DNA of 24,259 nucleotides, taken from Oscillospiraceae bacterium. Its GTDB lineage: Bacteria > Bacillota > Clostridia > Oscillospirales > Ruminococcaceae. The stretch lies in assembly GCA_020024615.1 (NCBI GenBank), contig JAHHTP010000024.1, positions 1 through 24,259 of the forward strand, in the 5' to 3' direction. This document shows, in pieces, positions 1 to 8,641 of this stretch. The notes under the pieces were generated by a model. That model worked only from the letters and a program-made list of their open reading frames with translations, had not been told where the DNA came from and did not search any database. The translations under genes and the position numbers were made by a program. The stretch's first letter is position 1. Each line of letters starts with the position of its first letter.

Positions 1-31
1 CCATCACGTCTGCCAATTCCATCATGGCGGC
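1..31 (-). tRNA. tRNA-Leu, 5' part only (cut by window edge)
   Basis: Read on the minus strand from position 31, the sequence begins GCCGCCA (acceptor 5' strand), then T8 and G9. A short D-stem (ATG pairing with CGT through one wobble) encloses the loop motif GGAATTGGCAGA, which is typical of bacterial tRNA-Leu. The anticodon, variable arm and 3' end lie outside the window, so the isoacceptor cannot be read. A consensus promoter sits about 17 bases upstream. The D-arm motif makes Leu likely, although other long-variable-arm tRNAs cannot be fully excluded. Confidence 0.8.
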
Positions 32-47
32 ATACTCAACAGTTGAT

Positions 48-76
48 ATTATAGCATAAATCCCATGAACTGTCAA
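48..76 (-). promoter_or_regulatory. Perfect sigma-A promoter for tRNA-Leu
   Basis: On the minus strand TTGACA (76-71) is separated by exactly 17 bases from TATAAT (53-48), with a TGC extended -10. Predicted start is near position 41, about ten bases before the mature tRNA 5' end. A full consensus match fits a stable-RNA promoter. Confidence 0.9.
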
Positions 77-102
77 GTGTTTTTTTCAAGTTTTTAATTT
101 TT

Positions 103-1329
103 TTAATAATGATAAATTTTCAGGAAATCTGATTGCGGTACAAATCCCTTTGTATCAAACAAAACCTTTCTATGCATCTTCTCGGCAAGCTTTTTATAAT
201 CTATCTGTTGAAACTCGGTGTGATCAACCAACATCAGAGCCAAATCGGCATCCTCTGCCGCCTCGTAGATTCCCAGAAAATCTGGGTTATTTACATGTGG
301 GTCACAGATATGAACTTCGTAACCCTGCTCAGAAAGCAAGTGAATGACTTCAACCGCCGGACTTTCCCTAACATCATCAACATTTGCCTTAAAGGTTACG
401 CCATATGCTGCAATCTTAGCCGGGGCTTCTCCAATCAGATCTTTTACACGCTGACAGACAAAAGCTGGCATACTGTTGTTAATCTCACGAGCCAACTGAA
501 TCAGCTTTGCCTGCTTGGGTGCTTTCGCACAGATAAAATACGGATCAATTGCCAGACAATGTCCACCAACACCTGGACCAGGTGTTAACATATTTACCCT
601 CGGATGCATATTCGCAATGCGAATGACCTCCAATGTGTCAATATCCAACTCATAACAAATTTTAGCAAGTTCGTTGACAATCGCAATATTGATATCACGA
701 TAGGTATTTTCCATGCATTTGCTCATCTCGGCAATTTTAGCTGTGGTAAGAATGATCTCCCCCTCTACCACACGACGATAAATTGCAGCAGCGGCTTCAG
801 CACATTTCGGGGTAACACCACCAATCACACGATTGTTATGCACCAGCTCATACAAAATTTTTCCAGGGAAGACACGCTCTGGGCAGTGTGCCAGAAAAAT
901 ATCTTCTCCAACTTTTAACCCAGCCTGTTCAAAGATTGGGGCAATATGCAGATCGGTGGAAGTCGGCGCAATGGTTGATTCCACAATTACCACACTGCCC
1001 TGTTTGATATACGGCAGAATACTGCGACAGGCCTGCTCTACAAAATGCAAGTCACAGCTTTTATATTCATCATCACAAAACGGGGTTGGGACAGCAATAA
1101 TATAGCCATCTGCCTCCACCGGCGTGCTGCTGACCTTAAAACTTCCATCCTTTATCGTTTGTGCAATCGCCTCCTCAATGCCTGGCTCTTCAATGGTGGC
1201 AATTCCTTTAGAAAGACGCTCTACAACATCCTCTCTTGGCTCCACACCAGTAACCTGCACACCACGCTGTGCAAACAATACAGCGGTCGGAATGCCAATA
1301 TAGCCCATACCCATTACACATAATTTCAT
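103..1329 (-). CDS. wecC: UDP-N-acetyl-D-mannosamine dehydrogenase
   Basis: Predicted to oxidise UDP-ManNAc at C6 to UDP-ManNAcA with two NAD+, supplying an acidic sugar for surface polysaccharide or secondary wall polymers. At 408 aa it has the usual family length. An N-terminal Rossmann fold begins at once with GMGYIG (7-12). The central domain carries Lys204 in EMSKCMENTYRD. The catalytic cysteine is Cys258 in GPGVGGHC, followed by the C-terminal UDP-binding domain. UDP-glucose dehydrogenase (Ugd) is the main alternative, but the N-terminal and CMENTYRD-region wording fits WecC/CapL better. The start has AAGGAT about 12 bases upstream. It is monocistronic as far as can be seen: no epimerase (mnaA) or glycosyltransferase is adjacent, and the upstream gene has its own terminator. 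I found no convincing promoter in 1330-1520. Confidence 0.85.
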   Translation of the reverse strand: MKLCVMGMGYIGIPTAVLFAQRGVQVTGVEPREDVVERLSKGIATIEEPGIEEAIAQTIKDGSFKVSSTPVEADGYIIAVPTPFCDDEYKSCDLHFVEQACRSILPYIKQGSVVIVESTIAPTSTDLHIAPIFEQAGLKVGEDIFLAHCPERVFPGKILYELVHNNRVIGGVTPKCAEAAAAIYRRVVEGEIILTTAKIAEMSKCMENTYRDINIAIVNELAKICYELDIDTLEVIRIANMHPRVNMLTPGPGVGGHCLAIDPYFICAKAPKQAKLIQLAREINNSMPAFVCQRVKDLIGEAPAKIAAYGVTFKANVDDVRESPAVEVIHLLSEQGYEVHICDPHVNNPDFLGIYEAAEDADLALMLVDHTEFQQIDYKKLAEKMHRKVLFDTKGFVPQSDFLKIYHY

Positions 1330-1520
1330 TAATTAAAATCCTTCTTTACTTTCATATTTTCTTTATAACAATCCATTTTACAAATCAAAAATTTAACACA
1401 TTGTATCTATGCCACCTGCACCTACTCTTGCAACACAAAATAATTTCACAGTAAAATCTACTATTTTTCCACTCATAAAATAGGCATACCAGAAATATAA
1501 CAGAAAGGCAAGCCTAACGC

Positions 1521-1549
1521 AAAAACAGCAGACCATTGACGATCTGCTG
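1521..1549 (-). terminator. Rho-independent terminator after the lipoprotein gene
   Basis: A 7-bp stem CAGCAGA/TCTGCTG (1526-1532 with 1543-1549) is followed on the minus strand by five T (1525-1521). It lies nine bases after the lipoprotein stop codon. The rest of the 1330-1557 gap is AT-rich and shows no other structure. Confidence 0.7.
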
Positions 1550-1557
1550 CGAATATT

Positions 1558-2169
1558 TTATTCTTTTTCGTCTTCAACAGACTCCACTTCAACAGACTCC
1601 ATTTGTTTGGTTTTTTCATTATAAACCATATGCATATGAATTTCTTCACCATTCTCGTTCTGAGTAGTCACTTCTGTTTCCAGACAGAAAAGCGCACCAT
1701 CACGCCATTCATAAACAGCCGAAGAAGTGGTTACTGCATCCGCATACTGAACAGCTTTAATCTGTTTATTTTTAGCATCAATTTCCGGATTGCTATAGTT
1801 TACAAAATCAGCGTTTTCCTCAAATTTAGCAGTTTTCGAATTATACAACCACAGCTGGTAGATTTTATTATATTCGTTGTAGTTTGCTGGGAATGCAATG
1901 TCCATATAACCGTCAAAGTTATAGTCATCTACAATCAGCATAGTTGGATCATACAATTCCTTATCCAGCAAAACTTCCAGTTTCTGAACACCACCGTCTT
2001 CCATTTGAACCTGAATTTCTTTTTCAGACGGAGTTGCACTAAATACAACCTTTTCGGTATTTTTAATGGTGTATTCTGTTTCCTGTACTGGCTCAGTACC
2101 GCATCCTGTTAAAGCAAAACTCATCAAAGCTGCCATTGCAAGGCTGATTAAGCCCAGTTTCATTTTCAT
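1558..2169 (-). CDS. Secreted lipoprotein with an EF-hand-like Asp-rich loop
   Basis: A 203-aa protein with a classical lipoprotein signal: positive N-terminus, hydrophobic core, and lipobox FALTGC with Cys23 as the lipidation site, so it should be anchored on the outer face of the membrane. The mature part contains DDYNFDGYMD (81-90). This D-x-N-x-D-G-x-x-D type loop resembles calcium-binding dockerin/EF-hand loops and is common in small FG-GAP/XAC2610-like lipoproteins. The C-terminus is acidic (ending in a run of Val, Glu and Asp). Function is unknown and I do not assign one. The start is supported by AAGGAAGG about ten bases upstream; a second Met two residues later is also possible. It has its own promoter and terminator, so it is a single-gene unit. 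Confidence 0.75.
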   Translation of the reverse strand: MKMKLGLISLAMAALMSFALTGCGTEPVQETEYTIKNTEKVVFSATPSEKEIQVQMEDGGVQKLEVLLDKELYDPTMLIVDDYNFDGYMDIAFPANYNEYNKIYQLWLYNSKTAKFEENADFVNYSNPEIDAKNKQIKAVQYADAVTTSSAVYEWRDGALFCLETEVTTQNENGEEIHMHMVYNEKTKQMESVEVESVEDEKE

Positions 2170-2211
2170 ATCTTTTTATCCTTCCTTTTGACTATATTTT
2201 ATGTCTTTATT

Positions 2212-2240
2212 ATTATAACAGAATCTTATTGGTTTGTCTA
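2212..2240 (-). promoter_or_regulatory. Sigma-A promoter of the lipoprotein gene
   Basis: Minus strand TAGACA (2240-2235), 17-base spacer, TATAAT (2217-2212). This is 11 of 12 consensus positions. The start would be near 2205, giving a leader of about 36 bases. Confidence 0.8.
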
Positions 2241-2309
2241 TGGTATAAGCCTGAAATTTCTGTGATAATCAAAAATTCCTGTAAAATCCCCCTTTTTTGC
2301 CATACATAG

Positions 2310-2345
2310 AAAAAGCATCTGCCAAACATTCATTCAGCAGATGCT
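2310..2345 (-). terminator. Terminator of the GH3-permease operon
   Basis: A 9-bp perfect stem AGCATCTGC/GCAGATGCT (2337-2345 with 2314-2322 on the minus strand) with a 14-base loop runs into TTTTT (2314-2310). It starts ten bases after the permease stop codon. Confidence 0.8.
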
Positions 2346-2355
2346 AAAAATTCAC

Positions 2356-3471
2356 TTAAATCAACAGCAACGAAATACCGCAAAGAATCACTAGGAATAA
2401 TACATTCATTCCAGTAAAGACAAGCAGATACTTTCCATTTTTCGCATCTGCACTTTTGGCATACTGACCAAAGGAAATCAGCGAGGCAAGGGATGCAATC
2501 AAAGTGCCAAGACCTCCAACATTCACACCCAATATCAGTGCATCAGCCGCATCAGTAAATCCTGACAGCAACATCGCAGCCGGTACATTTGAAATCACCT
2601 GACTACACAACACGCTAATACCAAACGGAGCTTTTAATAAAAGCTTCGATAAAAATGCCGATACTGCTTCCATTTGGGTCAGATTCCCAACAAAGATAAA
2701 AAATGCTAAGAAAGTCAAAAGCAAACCATAATCCACCTGGCGAACCAACTTCCAATCAAAAATCAAAAGAGCCAGCAATACCACAGCAGTCAGAATCCGA
2801 AAATCGATCAAACGCAGCACACAGAGCAGACAAAGTATAAACAACACCGTATGTAGCAGCAATCCTTTTTTATCTATTCTGCTGCTTTGTTCATTCTGCT
2901 GCATCGCAATCGGTGCATTTCTCACGAATAGCCAGCAGGCCAGCAACAAAACCAGACTAATTCCCACAATCGGCAGAGTCAGTGTAAAAAAGCTTCCTGC
3001 CGAAATCTGGTATTTCTCATACAGATACAGGTTCTGTGGATTGCCGACTGGTGTTGCCATGCTGCCTAAGTTTGCAGCAATAGTCTGCAAGATCACGGTA
3101 TAAATGATTAAATCTTTTCGACCGATTGCGGACAATACCAGAATTGCAAACGGCACAAAGGTAATCAACGCTACATCATTGGTAACAAACATTGCCGCAA
3201 AAAAACAGAGCAATGTCAGAAAAATTCCCATGATTCGCACCGATTTGATTTTTGCACTGATCTTTTCAGACAGCACAGTAAACAAGTTTGCTTGCTGCAA
3301 ACCTACCACCACCGCCATCAGGCAAAACAGCAGACACAGCACCTTATAATCTGGATAGAATAAATACTGTGCATTCACTGGCACAAAAAAGCAGGATATA
3401 ACAGCGGCTACCGATGCAATCATTAGTACAATATTAGATTTACAAAATGAGAATAATTTCTGACACGACAT
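2356..3471 (-). CDS. SLC13/ArsB-type anion permease
   Basis: A 371-aa polytopic membrane protein with about ten hydrophobic segments and no signal peptide. Family signatures are FVTNDVALITFVPF (95-108) and ATPVGNPQNLYL (139-150), with a second glycine-rich re-entrant stretch near the C-terminus. These are the paired motifs of the ion transporter superfamily (CitMHS, ArsB/NhaD, SLC13). Members move citrate, dicarboxylates, arsenite, sulfate or sodium; the sequence does not decide between them. It is somewhat shorter than typical 420-470-aa relatives. It starts 19 bases after the GH3 stop with AGGAGC as ribosome site, so the two are almost certainly cotranscribed, and the shared terminator follows. 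Context suggests uptake or export of an organic anion linked to glycoside or uronate metabolism, but this is inference. Confidence 0.7.
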   Translation of the reverse strand: MSCQKLFSFCKSNIVLMIASVAAVISCFFVPVNAQYLFYPDYKVLCLLFCLMAVVVGLQQANLFTVLSEKISAKIKSVRIMGIFLTLLCFFAAMFVTNDVALITFVPFAILVLSAIGRKDLIIYTVILQTIAANLGSMATPVGNPQNLYLYEKYQISAGSFFTLTLPIVGISLVLLLACWLFVRNAPIAMQQNEQSSRIDKKGLLLHTVLFILCLLCVLRLIDFRILTAVVLLALLIFDWKLVRQVDYGLLLTFLAFFIFVGNLTQMEAVSAFLSKLLLKAPFGISVLCSQVISNVPAAMLLSGFTDAADALILGVNVGGLGTLIASLASLISFGQYAKSADAKNGKYLLVFTGMNVLFLVILCGISLLLI

Positions 3472-3490
3472 TTATTTTTGCTCCTGATGA

Positions 3491-6115
3491 TTATTTTACG
3501 ATAAAATTGCCTTCATCCAGCACATTTGCAGCATTGTTGCAAAGGAATACCTCAAATTCGCCCGGCTCGACGACCCACTCAAATTTAGAAGTCAAGGTAC
3601 GCATCTGTTTATAACCGATAGTAATGGTAACTTCTTTGCTCTCTCCCGGATTCAGCGCAACTTTCTTAAATCCTGCCAATTCTCTAATCGGTTTGACCGT
3701 TGAGGAGAAGCTGTCATGCAGGTAAACCTGCGCAACCTCCTTACCAAATCGATCACCGGTATTGGTTACGGTAAAGGTTACATCTACCGAATCATTTGGA
3801 GAAATCTCACTTGCAGAGAACTTCATCTGACTGTATGCGAATGTAGTGTAGGACAAACCATATCCGAAAGGATACAGCGGATTCCAGTCCATCTCAACAT
3901 AGCGTCTGCCGCCTGCCGGGAATCTGCCATAATGGCACGGAATCTGACCAACGGTGCGCGGATAAGAATACGGCAGTCTGCCGGATGGGTTGACATCACC
4001 AAACAGAACATTAGCAAGAGCAGCACCGCCCCTTTCACCCGGGAAGTATGCACACAAAATTGCAGGCAGATTATCCTGCTCCCATGTAATAGACATTGGA
4101 CGACCAGAATGCAACACCATTACCACATTCGGATTCACAGCTGAAATTTTCTTAACAAAATCAAGCTGATTGCCCGGCAGATTCAGATCGGTTCTGTCAA
4201 AGTTCTCACCAGAGGTTTCATCCGAATCGCCAACAGCGGCAATGACAATATCAGCTTCTTTAGCAAGCTGCAATGCTCTGGTGTAGTCCTCGTTACCTTT
4301 GTTGAATCCGAAGATAACTCTAACGCCGCGCATATCGTTGCGGTATTCAATGCGAATATCATATTTTCTTCCGGCTTCAAAGGTAAACGGCACCATCTTG
4401 TTAGCATCCTTACCTTCGCCCCAGCCATCAACCAGCAATTCATCGTCAATATACAGTTTCATGCTATCCAGACTGGACAAACCAATATTACCCTCAAAGG
4501 TTTCTGGTGGGACCAATGTACCAGTCCACAAAACGCAGAACTGTTTGGTATCAACATCCTGATGCGGTTTGGTATAGATCCAGTTGAAATTAATCTGCTG
4601 ATCAACACGCGTTACAACCGGTTCACCTTCGATTGCAGCACCATTGTAATAACGGGCAGTCAAACCCGGCTGATCATCCTCACTGCGCATCCACCAGTGA
4701 TTCATTGGCTTGATATCATCGCTTAAAATGTTGCAGCCCTTATCCCACACAACTTCGGTATCCGAACCAGCCTCTTTGAGCAGCTGAGAAATACCCTGAT
4801 ACAGCGTGATGCAGCGTTCTCTTGGCAGACTGTTGGTATAATCACCAAGTGCCTCTTTGTTCGCCAGCGGTCCAACAACAGCAATTTTCTTAATGCCTTT
4901 TTTAGAAAGCGGCAGCAGATTATGCTCATTTTTTAACAGAGTCGCACCTTCTTCTGCAATATTCTTTGCAAGTTCCAAATGCTCGTCACAACGAACAACC
5001 TTTTTATACAGCGTTTCATCCACATACGGATTGTCAAACAGCCCGCACATAAATTTTACACGCAGCATTCTTCTACAAGCCTGATCCAGTAAAGCCTCGT
5101 CCATCTGACCTTCTTCAATCAGTTCTTTGATGCCGTTCTGCCACTCCTCATGTGAAAAGTCATATAGCTGCACATCAACACCAGCAGTCACACCAAGTTT
5201 AATCGCCTCTTTTTTAGTTGCAGCAACAGCATGTGCCGTATGCAGCATCGAAACAGCGGTCATATCCGAACGAACAAAGCCCGGCATACCGAATTTATCA
5301 CGCAGAATATCAGTTAAAATCTCATGATCCATTGCAACCGGTGTACCATCAATCGCATTGTAGGAACACATGGTATTGGTTGCCTTACCATCCACAAAAG
5401 CAGCTTCAAATACTGGCATACAGTATGCTAAAACATCATGTCTGCCCATCATGGACGGCGCACAGTTCAAACCGCCAATTGGGTTGCCATAACCGACATA
5501 GTGTTTCGGCTCAGATGCAACAGTATTATTTGCCTTTAAGGAATCACCTTGTAAGCCGAGAACCGTTTCTCTTGCGAACTCTGCGGACAGGTGGGTGTCC
5601 TCACCATAGGTTTCCTCGGTTCTGCCATAACGTGGGTCACGTGCTAAATCCATAACCGGAGAATAGGTTTCGCAGATACCATAGGAACGCGTTTCGGTTG
5701 CGATGGCACGACCCATTTTATAACCCCATTCTGGGTCGAAGGTCGCTGCCATACCGATCTGCTGTGGGAAGCAAGTTGCATCCGGATGGGTAAATGCATG
5801 CAAAGCCTCCTCACAGTACAAAATTGGAATACCGAGTCTGGTCTTTTCAACAGCATATCTCTGTAATTCATTCAGCAACTCTGGTCCGATATATCTTGCC
5901 TGGATAGTACCCAGAGAAGTATCACCGATAATGTTATCCATTGCATCATAATCCAGCGCAGTAGCATGGTTTTTCGCATCGGTTACAACAAATTCATGCA
6001 TGGCGTACTGGTCAACCTGACGCAACTTTTCTTCCATGGTCATCCTGGGAATCAAATCATCCAGGCGTTCTTCAATTGATAAATTAGAATTCTGATATGG
6101 TAATTTTGTGTTCAT
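3491..6115 (-). CDS. Glycoside hydrolase family 3 beta-glycosidase with PA14 insert
   Basis: An 874-aa retaining exo-beta-glycosidase. Domains in order: (alpha/beta)8 barrel (about 10-370) with the KH motif at 204-205 and nucleophile Asp284 in GFVRSDM; alpha/beta sandwich (about 385-750) split by a PA14 domain (about 483-605, beginning LTARYYNG); fibronectin-III-like C-terminal domain (about 780-870). The acid/base is probably Glu637 in GENFDRTDLNLPG. There is no signal peptide, so it acts in the cytoplasm on an imported glycoside. PA14-bearing GH3 enzymes are mostly beta-glucosidases, often on aryl glucosides or short oligomers; xylosidase or another specificity is possible. The residue after the nucleophile is Met, where SDW is the commonest form. 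It has its own promoter behind the uronate operon's terminator and is followed by the permease. Confidence 0.92.
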   Translation of the reverse strand: MNTKLPYQNSNLSIEERLDDLIPRMTMEEKLRQVDQYAMHEFVVTDAKNHATALDYDAMDNIIGDTSLGTIQARYIGPELLNELQRYAVEKTRLGIPILYCEEALHAFTHPDATCFPQQIGMAATFDPEWGYKMGRAIATETRSYGICETYSPVMDLARDPRYGRTEETYGEDTHLSAEFARETVLGLQGDSLKANNTVASEPKHYVGYGNPIGGLNCAPSMMGRHDVLAYCMPVFEAAFVDGKATNTMCSYNAIDGTPVAMDHEILTDILRDKFGMPGFVRSDMTAVSMLHTAHAVAATKKEAIKLGVTAGVDVQLYDFSHEEWQNGIKELIEEGQMDEALLDQACRRMLRVKFMCGLFDNPYVDETLYKKVVRCDEHLELAKNIAEEGATLLKNEHNLLPLSKKGIKKIAVVGPLANKEALGDYTNSLPRERCITLYQGISQLLKEAGSDTEVVWDKGCNILSDDIKPMNHWWMRSEDDQPGLTARYYNGAAIEGEPVVTRVDQQINFNWIYTKPHQDVDTKQFCVLWTGTLVPPETFEGNIGLSSLDSMKLYIDDELLVDGWGEGKDANKMVPFTFEAGRKYDIRIEYRNDMRGVRVIFGFNKGNEDYTRALQLAKEADIVIAAVGDSDETSGENFDRTDLNLPGNQLDFVKKISAVNPNVVMVLHSGRPMSITWEQDNLPAILCAYFPGERGGAALANVLFGDVNPSGRLPYSYPRTVGQIPCHYGRFPAGGRRYVEMDWNPLYPFGYGLSYTTFAYSQMKFSASEISPNDSVDVTFTVTNTGDRFGKEVAQVYLHDSFSSTVKPIRELAGFKKVALNPGESKEVTITIGYKQMRTLTSKFEWVVEPGEFEVFLCNNAANVLDEGNFIVK

Positions 6116-6151
6116 ATCAATATTTCCCTTTCAAATTATATTTGTATTTAC

Positions 6152-6179
6152 ATTATAGCATACTCTGCTAGAATTTCAA
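6152..6179 (-). promoter_or_regulatory. Sigma-A promoter of the GH3-permease operon
   Basis: Minus strand TTGAAA (6179-6174), 16-base spacer ending TGC, TATAAT (6157-6152). It lies just after the terminator of the upstream operon, so GH3 and the permease can be expressed independently of the uronate genes. The start would be near 6145. Confidence 0.75.
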
Positions 6180-6189
6180 GTTCTTTGCA

Positions 6190-6229
6190 AAAATAAAAAT
6201 TCCACGACACATCTATTGTATCGTGGAAT
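6190..6229 (-). terminator. Terminator of the uronate/Gfo operon
   Basis: A 9-bp perfect stem ATTCCACGA/TCGTGGAAT (6199-6207 with 6221-6229) is followed on the minus strand by a T-rich tract, TTTTATTTTT. It begins ten bases past the last Gfo stop codon. Confidence 0.85.
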
Positions 6230-6238
6230 CCAGTTATT

Positions 6239-7429
6239 TTACCAGCGAACCTGCCAGCGTTTGGAATATTCGCCGCTCATTTTTTCAGCAACATAAGTTT
6301 CCTTATAATTAGAATGATTAGCAAGTTCCTGTAATTTTTGTGCAAACAAATCTGCATCTTCCTGTGTAAGCGGCAATTGAACCGCACGATTGTCACACCA
6401 GGAAGATAAATATGCTGCATTGGAGATCGACAATTCTTTCACGCCGTCAAATCCTGGTGAAAGCAGTGGCTCTCCGTACAGAATACAATTTGTGAAATTC
6501 TGTAAAATTCCCAAATGTGCTGTTTCTGGTTTATCTGGCACAATTTCTACCGTTTCATACGGGATTTGTGAAAAACCTTCTTTGCTATCAAAACAGAATT
6601 CACGCTCTGAAATATCAAGTTTCCACCATTTCAGACTGCCGTTCTCCAGTACAATTTTACCCTTTTCGCCAGAAATTTCCAGGCGATTTGTACCCGGATA
6701 TTCGCCAGTCGTGGTAATAAATACGCCGGTTGCTCCGTTTTCATACTGGGCATAGATGGTAGCATCATCCTCCACCTCAATATTATGGTACTTGCCCTGC
6801 TCACAGAATGCTCTGATACTAACTGGCATACCACAGATCCACTGCCACAAGTCGAGGTTATGCGGTGCCTGATTCAATAACACGCCACCGCCCTCGCCTG
6901 CCCAGGTTGCTCTCCAATCACCCGAATTATAATAGCTCTGGGTGCGATACCAGTTGGTAATAATCCAGACCGAGCGTTTTAATTCACCAAGTTCTCCACT
7001 TTGTACAATTTCTCTTGCCTTTGCAAACAGCGGATTGGTACGCTGATTGAACATAATACCAAATACTTTTCCGCTTTCTCTGGCAAGCTGATGAATCGAA
7101 CCAGCCTTTGCGGCGATAACATCTGCTGGCTTTTCGGTCAAAACATGCAAACCATTTTTTAAACCTATCTCAACATAATCGGTGTGTCTGCGATGCGGAA
7201 CAGCAATAATTAGACAGTCTATTTCACCCGACTGAATCATATCCTCACCATTTTCGTACACCTTGACACCCGGATAGGCTTCGATACAGTATGCCCTGCG
7301 GGTTTCTTTGACATCGCAGACCGCTGTCAGGCGCATACCATCTACTTTACCGTTATAAACTGTGTTTGCATGTGCAGTACCCATATTGCCGATTCCAATG
7401 ATACCGACACGCAGGATATTTTCACACAT
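6239..7429 (-). CDS. Gfo/Idh/MocA family sugar dehydrogenase, paralogue B
   Basis: A 396-aa NAD(P)-dependent oxidoreductase. The N-terminal Rossmann fold carries GIGNMG (12-17). Catalytic Lys100 sits in the family TEKPAD motif. The C-terminal beta-sheet domain has GGGVLLNQAPHNLDLWQW, with His190 as probable catalytic base. The family oxidises or reduces a ring carbon of sugars, cyclitols or glycosides. It is a clear paralogue of the gene two bases upstream, sharing the signatures MFNQRTN, RATW-GEGGGVLLNQ and PHNLDLWQWICGMP. The start is fixed by GGAGGAG inside the last codons of that gene, so translation is coupled. It is the last gene of the operon. The substrate is unknown; I infer it works opposite its paralogue, one oxidising and one reducing. 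Confidence 0.88.
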   Translation of the reverse strand: MCENILRVGIIGIGNMGTAHANTVYNGKVDGMRLTAVCDVKETRRAYCIEAYPGVKVYENGEDMIQSGEIDCLIIAVPHRRHTDYVEIGLKNGLHVLTEKPADVIAAKAGSIHQLARESGKVFGIMFNQRTNPLFAKAREIVQSGELGELKRSVWIITNWYRTQSYYNSGDWRATWAGEGGGVLLNQAPHNLDLWQWICGMPVSIRAFCEQGKYHNIEVEDDATIYAQYENGATGVFITTTGEYPGTNRLEISGEKGKIVLENGSLKWWKLDISEREFCFDSKEGFSQIPYETVEIVPDKPETAHLGILQNFTNCILYGEPLLSPGFDGVKELSISNAAYLSSWCDNRAVQLPLTQEDADLFAQKLQELANHSNYKETYVAEKMSGEYSKRWQVRW

Positions 7430-7431
7430 GA

Positions 7432-8622
7432 TTATTTTGCTCCTCCGAAAGTACCTGCTACATCTGCAACTGAAGCTTTGACATTTTCTTTTCTGCGGGA
7501 AGTAGCAACGCGTTTCATCAGTTCTTCATAATACAGATCATCATCAAACGGCAGTTCAATCTCTTTTCCGAGCCATGCAGATAAGTGCATTGCGTTAGAC
7601 AGGGTCAGGCCATTGATCCCCTCCGTGCCAGAAGCAACCAATTTGTCACCCCGTAAAATAGCACCAGCCCATGCGTTTAACACGCCGACATGCTGCTCAT
7701 TTTTGCCGTCCAATTCCAGTTCAAGCTCCTTTGCCGGTACCGTTTTAAATGCAACGGTATTGGTTTTGGAGAATTCCGGCTCGGACATCTCATATTCCAT
7801 GACACTTAAAGTGCTGTTGGTAGCAATCAATCTTGCTTTATCCATCTGAATCTCGAAGCGGTTGGTGCCATGTGCATCACCAGTGGTGGTAACGAATACG
7901 CCAGTAGCGCCGTTTGCGTACTCAACATAAGTGGTTACATCGTCCTCAACCTCGATGTCATGCCATTTTCCGAAGTGCATCTTGGTATTTACTTTAACCG
8001 GCATACCACAGATCCACTGCCATAAGTCAAGGTTATGTGGGCACTGATTTAATAATACACCACCGCCTTCACCGGACCAGGTTGCTCTCCAGTTACCAGA
8101 ATCATAATATGCCTGCGGACGATACCAGTCTGTGATAATCCAGTTAGTACGACGAATCTGACCATATTTGCCAGACTGAACCAGTTCACGCATTTTGCGG
8201 TATACGCAGTTGGTACGCTGATTGAACATCATACCAAATACCAATTCCGAATGTTTTTGGGCTTCTTCGTTCATTTGGCGAACCTGTTTGGTATAAACGC
8301 CAGCCGGTTTCTCACTCATGACATGCAGACCATGTTTCAAAGACTCGATAACATAGGTAGGATGATCATAGTGTGGCACAGCAATCAGACAAGCGTCAAT
8401 CAATCCACTTTCCATCATATCAATCGCATCATCAAAGAATTTAACCTCGGAATAGTTATATTTCTCAACCATGCCTGCAAGCCATTCTTTACGCTCTGGG
8501 TTGATATCCGCAACAGCGGTCAACTGAATTTCCGGGCATAAGCCGTTCATAATATTATCGGTATGGCCGGAACCCATGTTGCCGACACCAATAATGCCAA
8601 GTCTTACTTTTTCCATTTTCAT
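7432..8622 (-). CDS. Gfo/Idh/MocA family sugar dehydrogenase, paralogue A
   Basis: A 396-aa oxidoreductase with the same architecture as its downstream neighbour: Rossmann motif GVGNMG (12-17), catalytic Lys105 in SEKPAG, and His196 in LLNQCPHNLDLWQW. In cofactor-handling wording it resembles the group that makes 3-keto sugars or glycosides, but substrate cannot be read from sequence. Two in-frame ATGs compete. The first (8622) is only three bases from the AGAGGGG ribosome site and the second (8616) is nine bases away, so the true protein may be two residues shorter. It lies 19 bases after a TIM-barrel isomerase/epimerase gene. Conservation between the two paralogues is strongest around the active site and weakest in the last 120 residues, which suggests distinct substrates or reaction directions. 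Confidence 0.88.
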   Translation of the reverse strand: MKMEKVRLGIIGVGNMGSGHTDNIMNGLCPEIQLTAVADINPERKEWLAGMVEKYNYSEVKFFDDAIDMMESGLIDACLIAVPHYDHPTYVIESLKHGLHVMSEKPAGVYTKQVRQMNEEAQKHSELVFGMMFNQRTNCVYRKMRELVQSGKYGQIRRTNWIITDWYRPQAYYDSGNWRATWSGEGGGVLLNQCPHNLDLWQWICGMPVKVNTKMHFGKWHDIEVEDDVTTYVEYANGATGVFVTTTGDAHGTNRFEIQMDKARLIATNSTLSVMEYEMSEPEFSKTNTVAFKTVPAKELELELDGKNEQHVGVLNAWAGAILRGDKLVASGTEGINGLTLSNAMHLSAWLGKEIELPFDDDLYYEELMKRVATSRRKENVKASVADVAGTFGGAK

Positions 8623-8641
8623 TTACCCCTCTTTGTATTTC

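Noticed and set aside
54..102. Terminator after wecC
   Set aside because: The region is T- and A-rich but has no stem that could pair stably; transcription may run into the tRNA-Leu promoter.
3823..4053. Several 60-150-codon frames antisense or shifted within the GH3, Gfo and opp genes
   Set aside because: All lie inside strongly supported coding sequences in other frames and lack ribosome sites.
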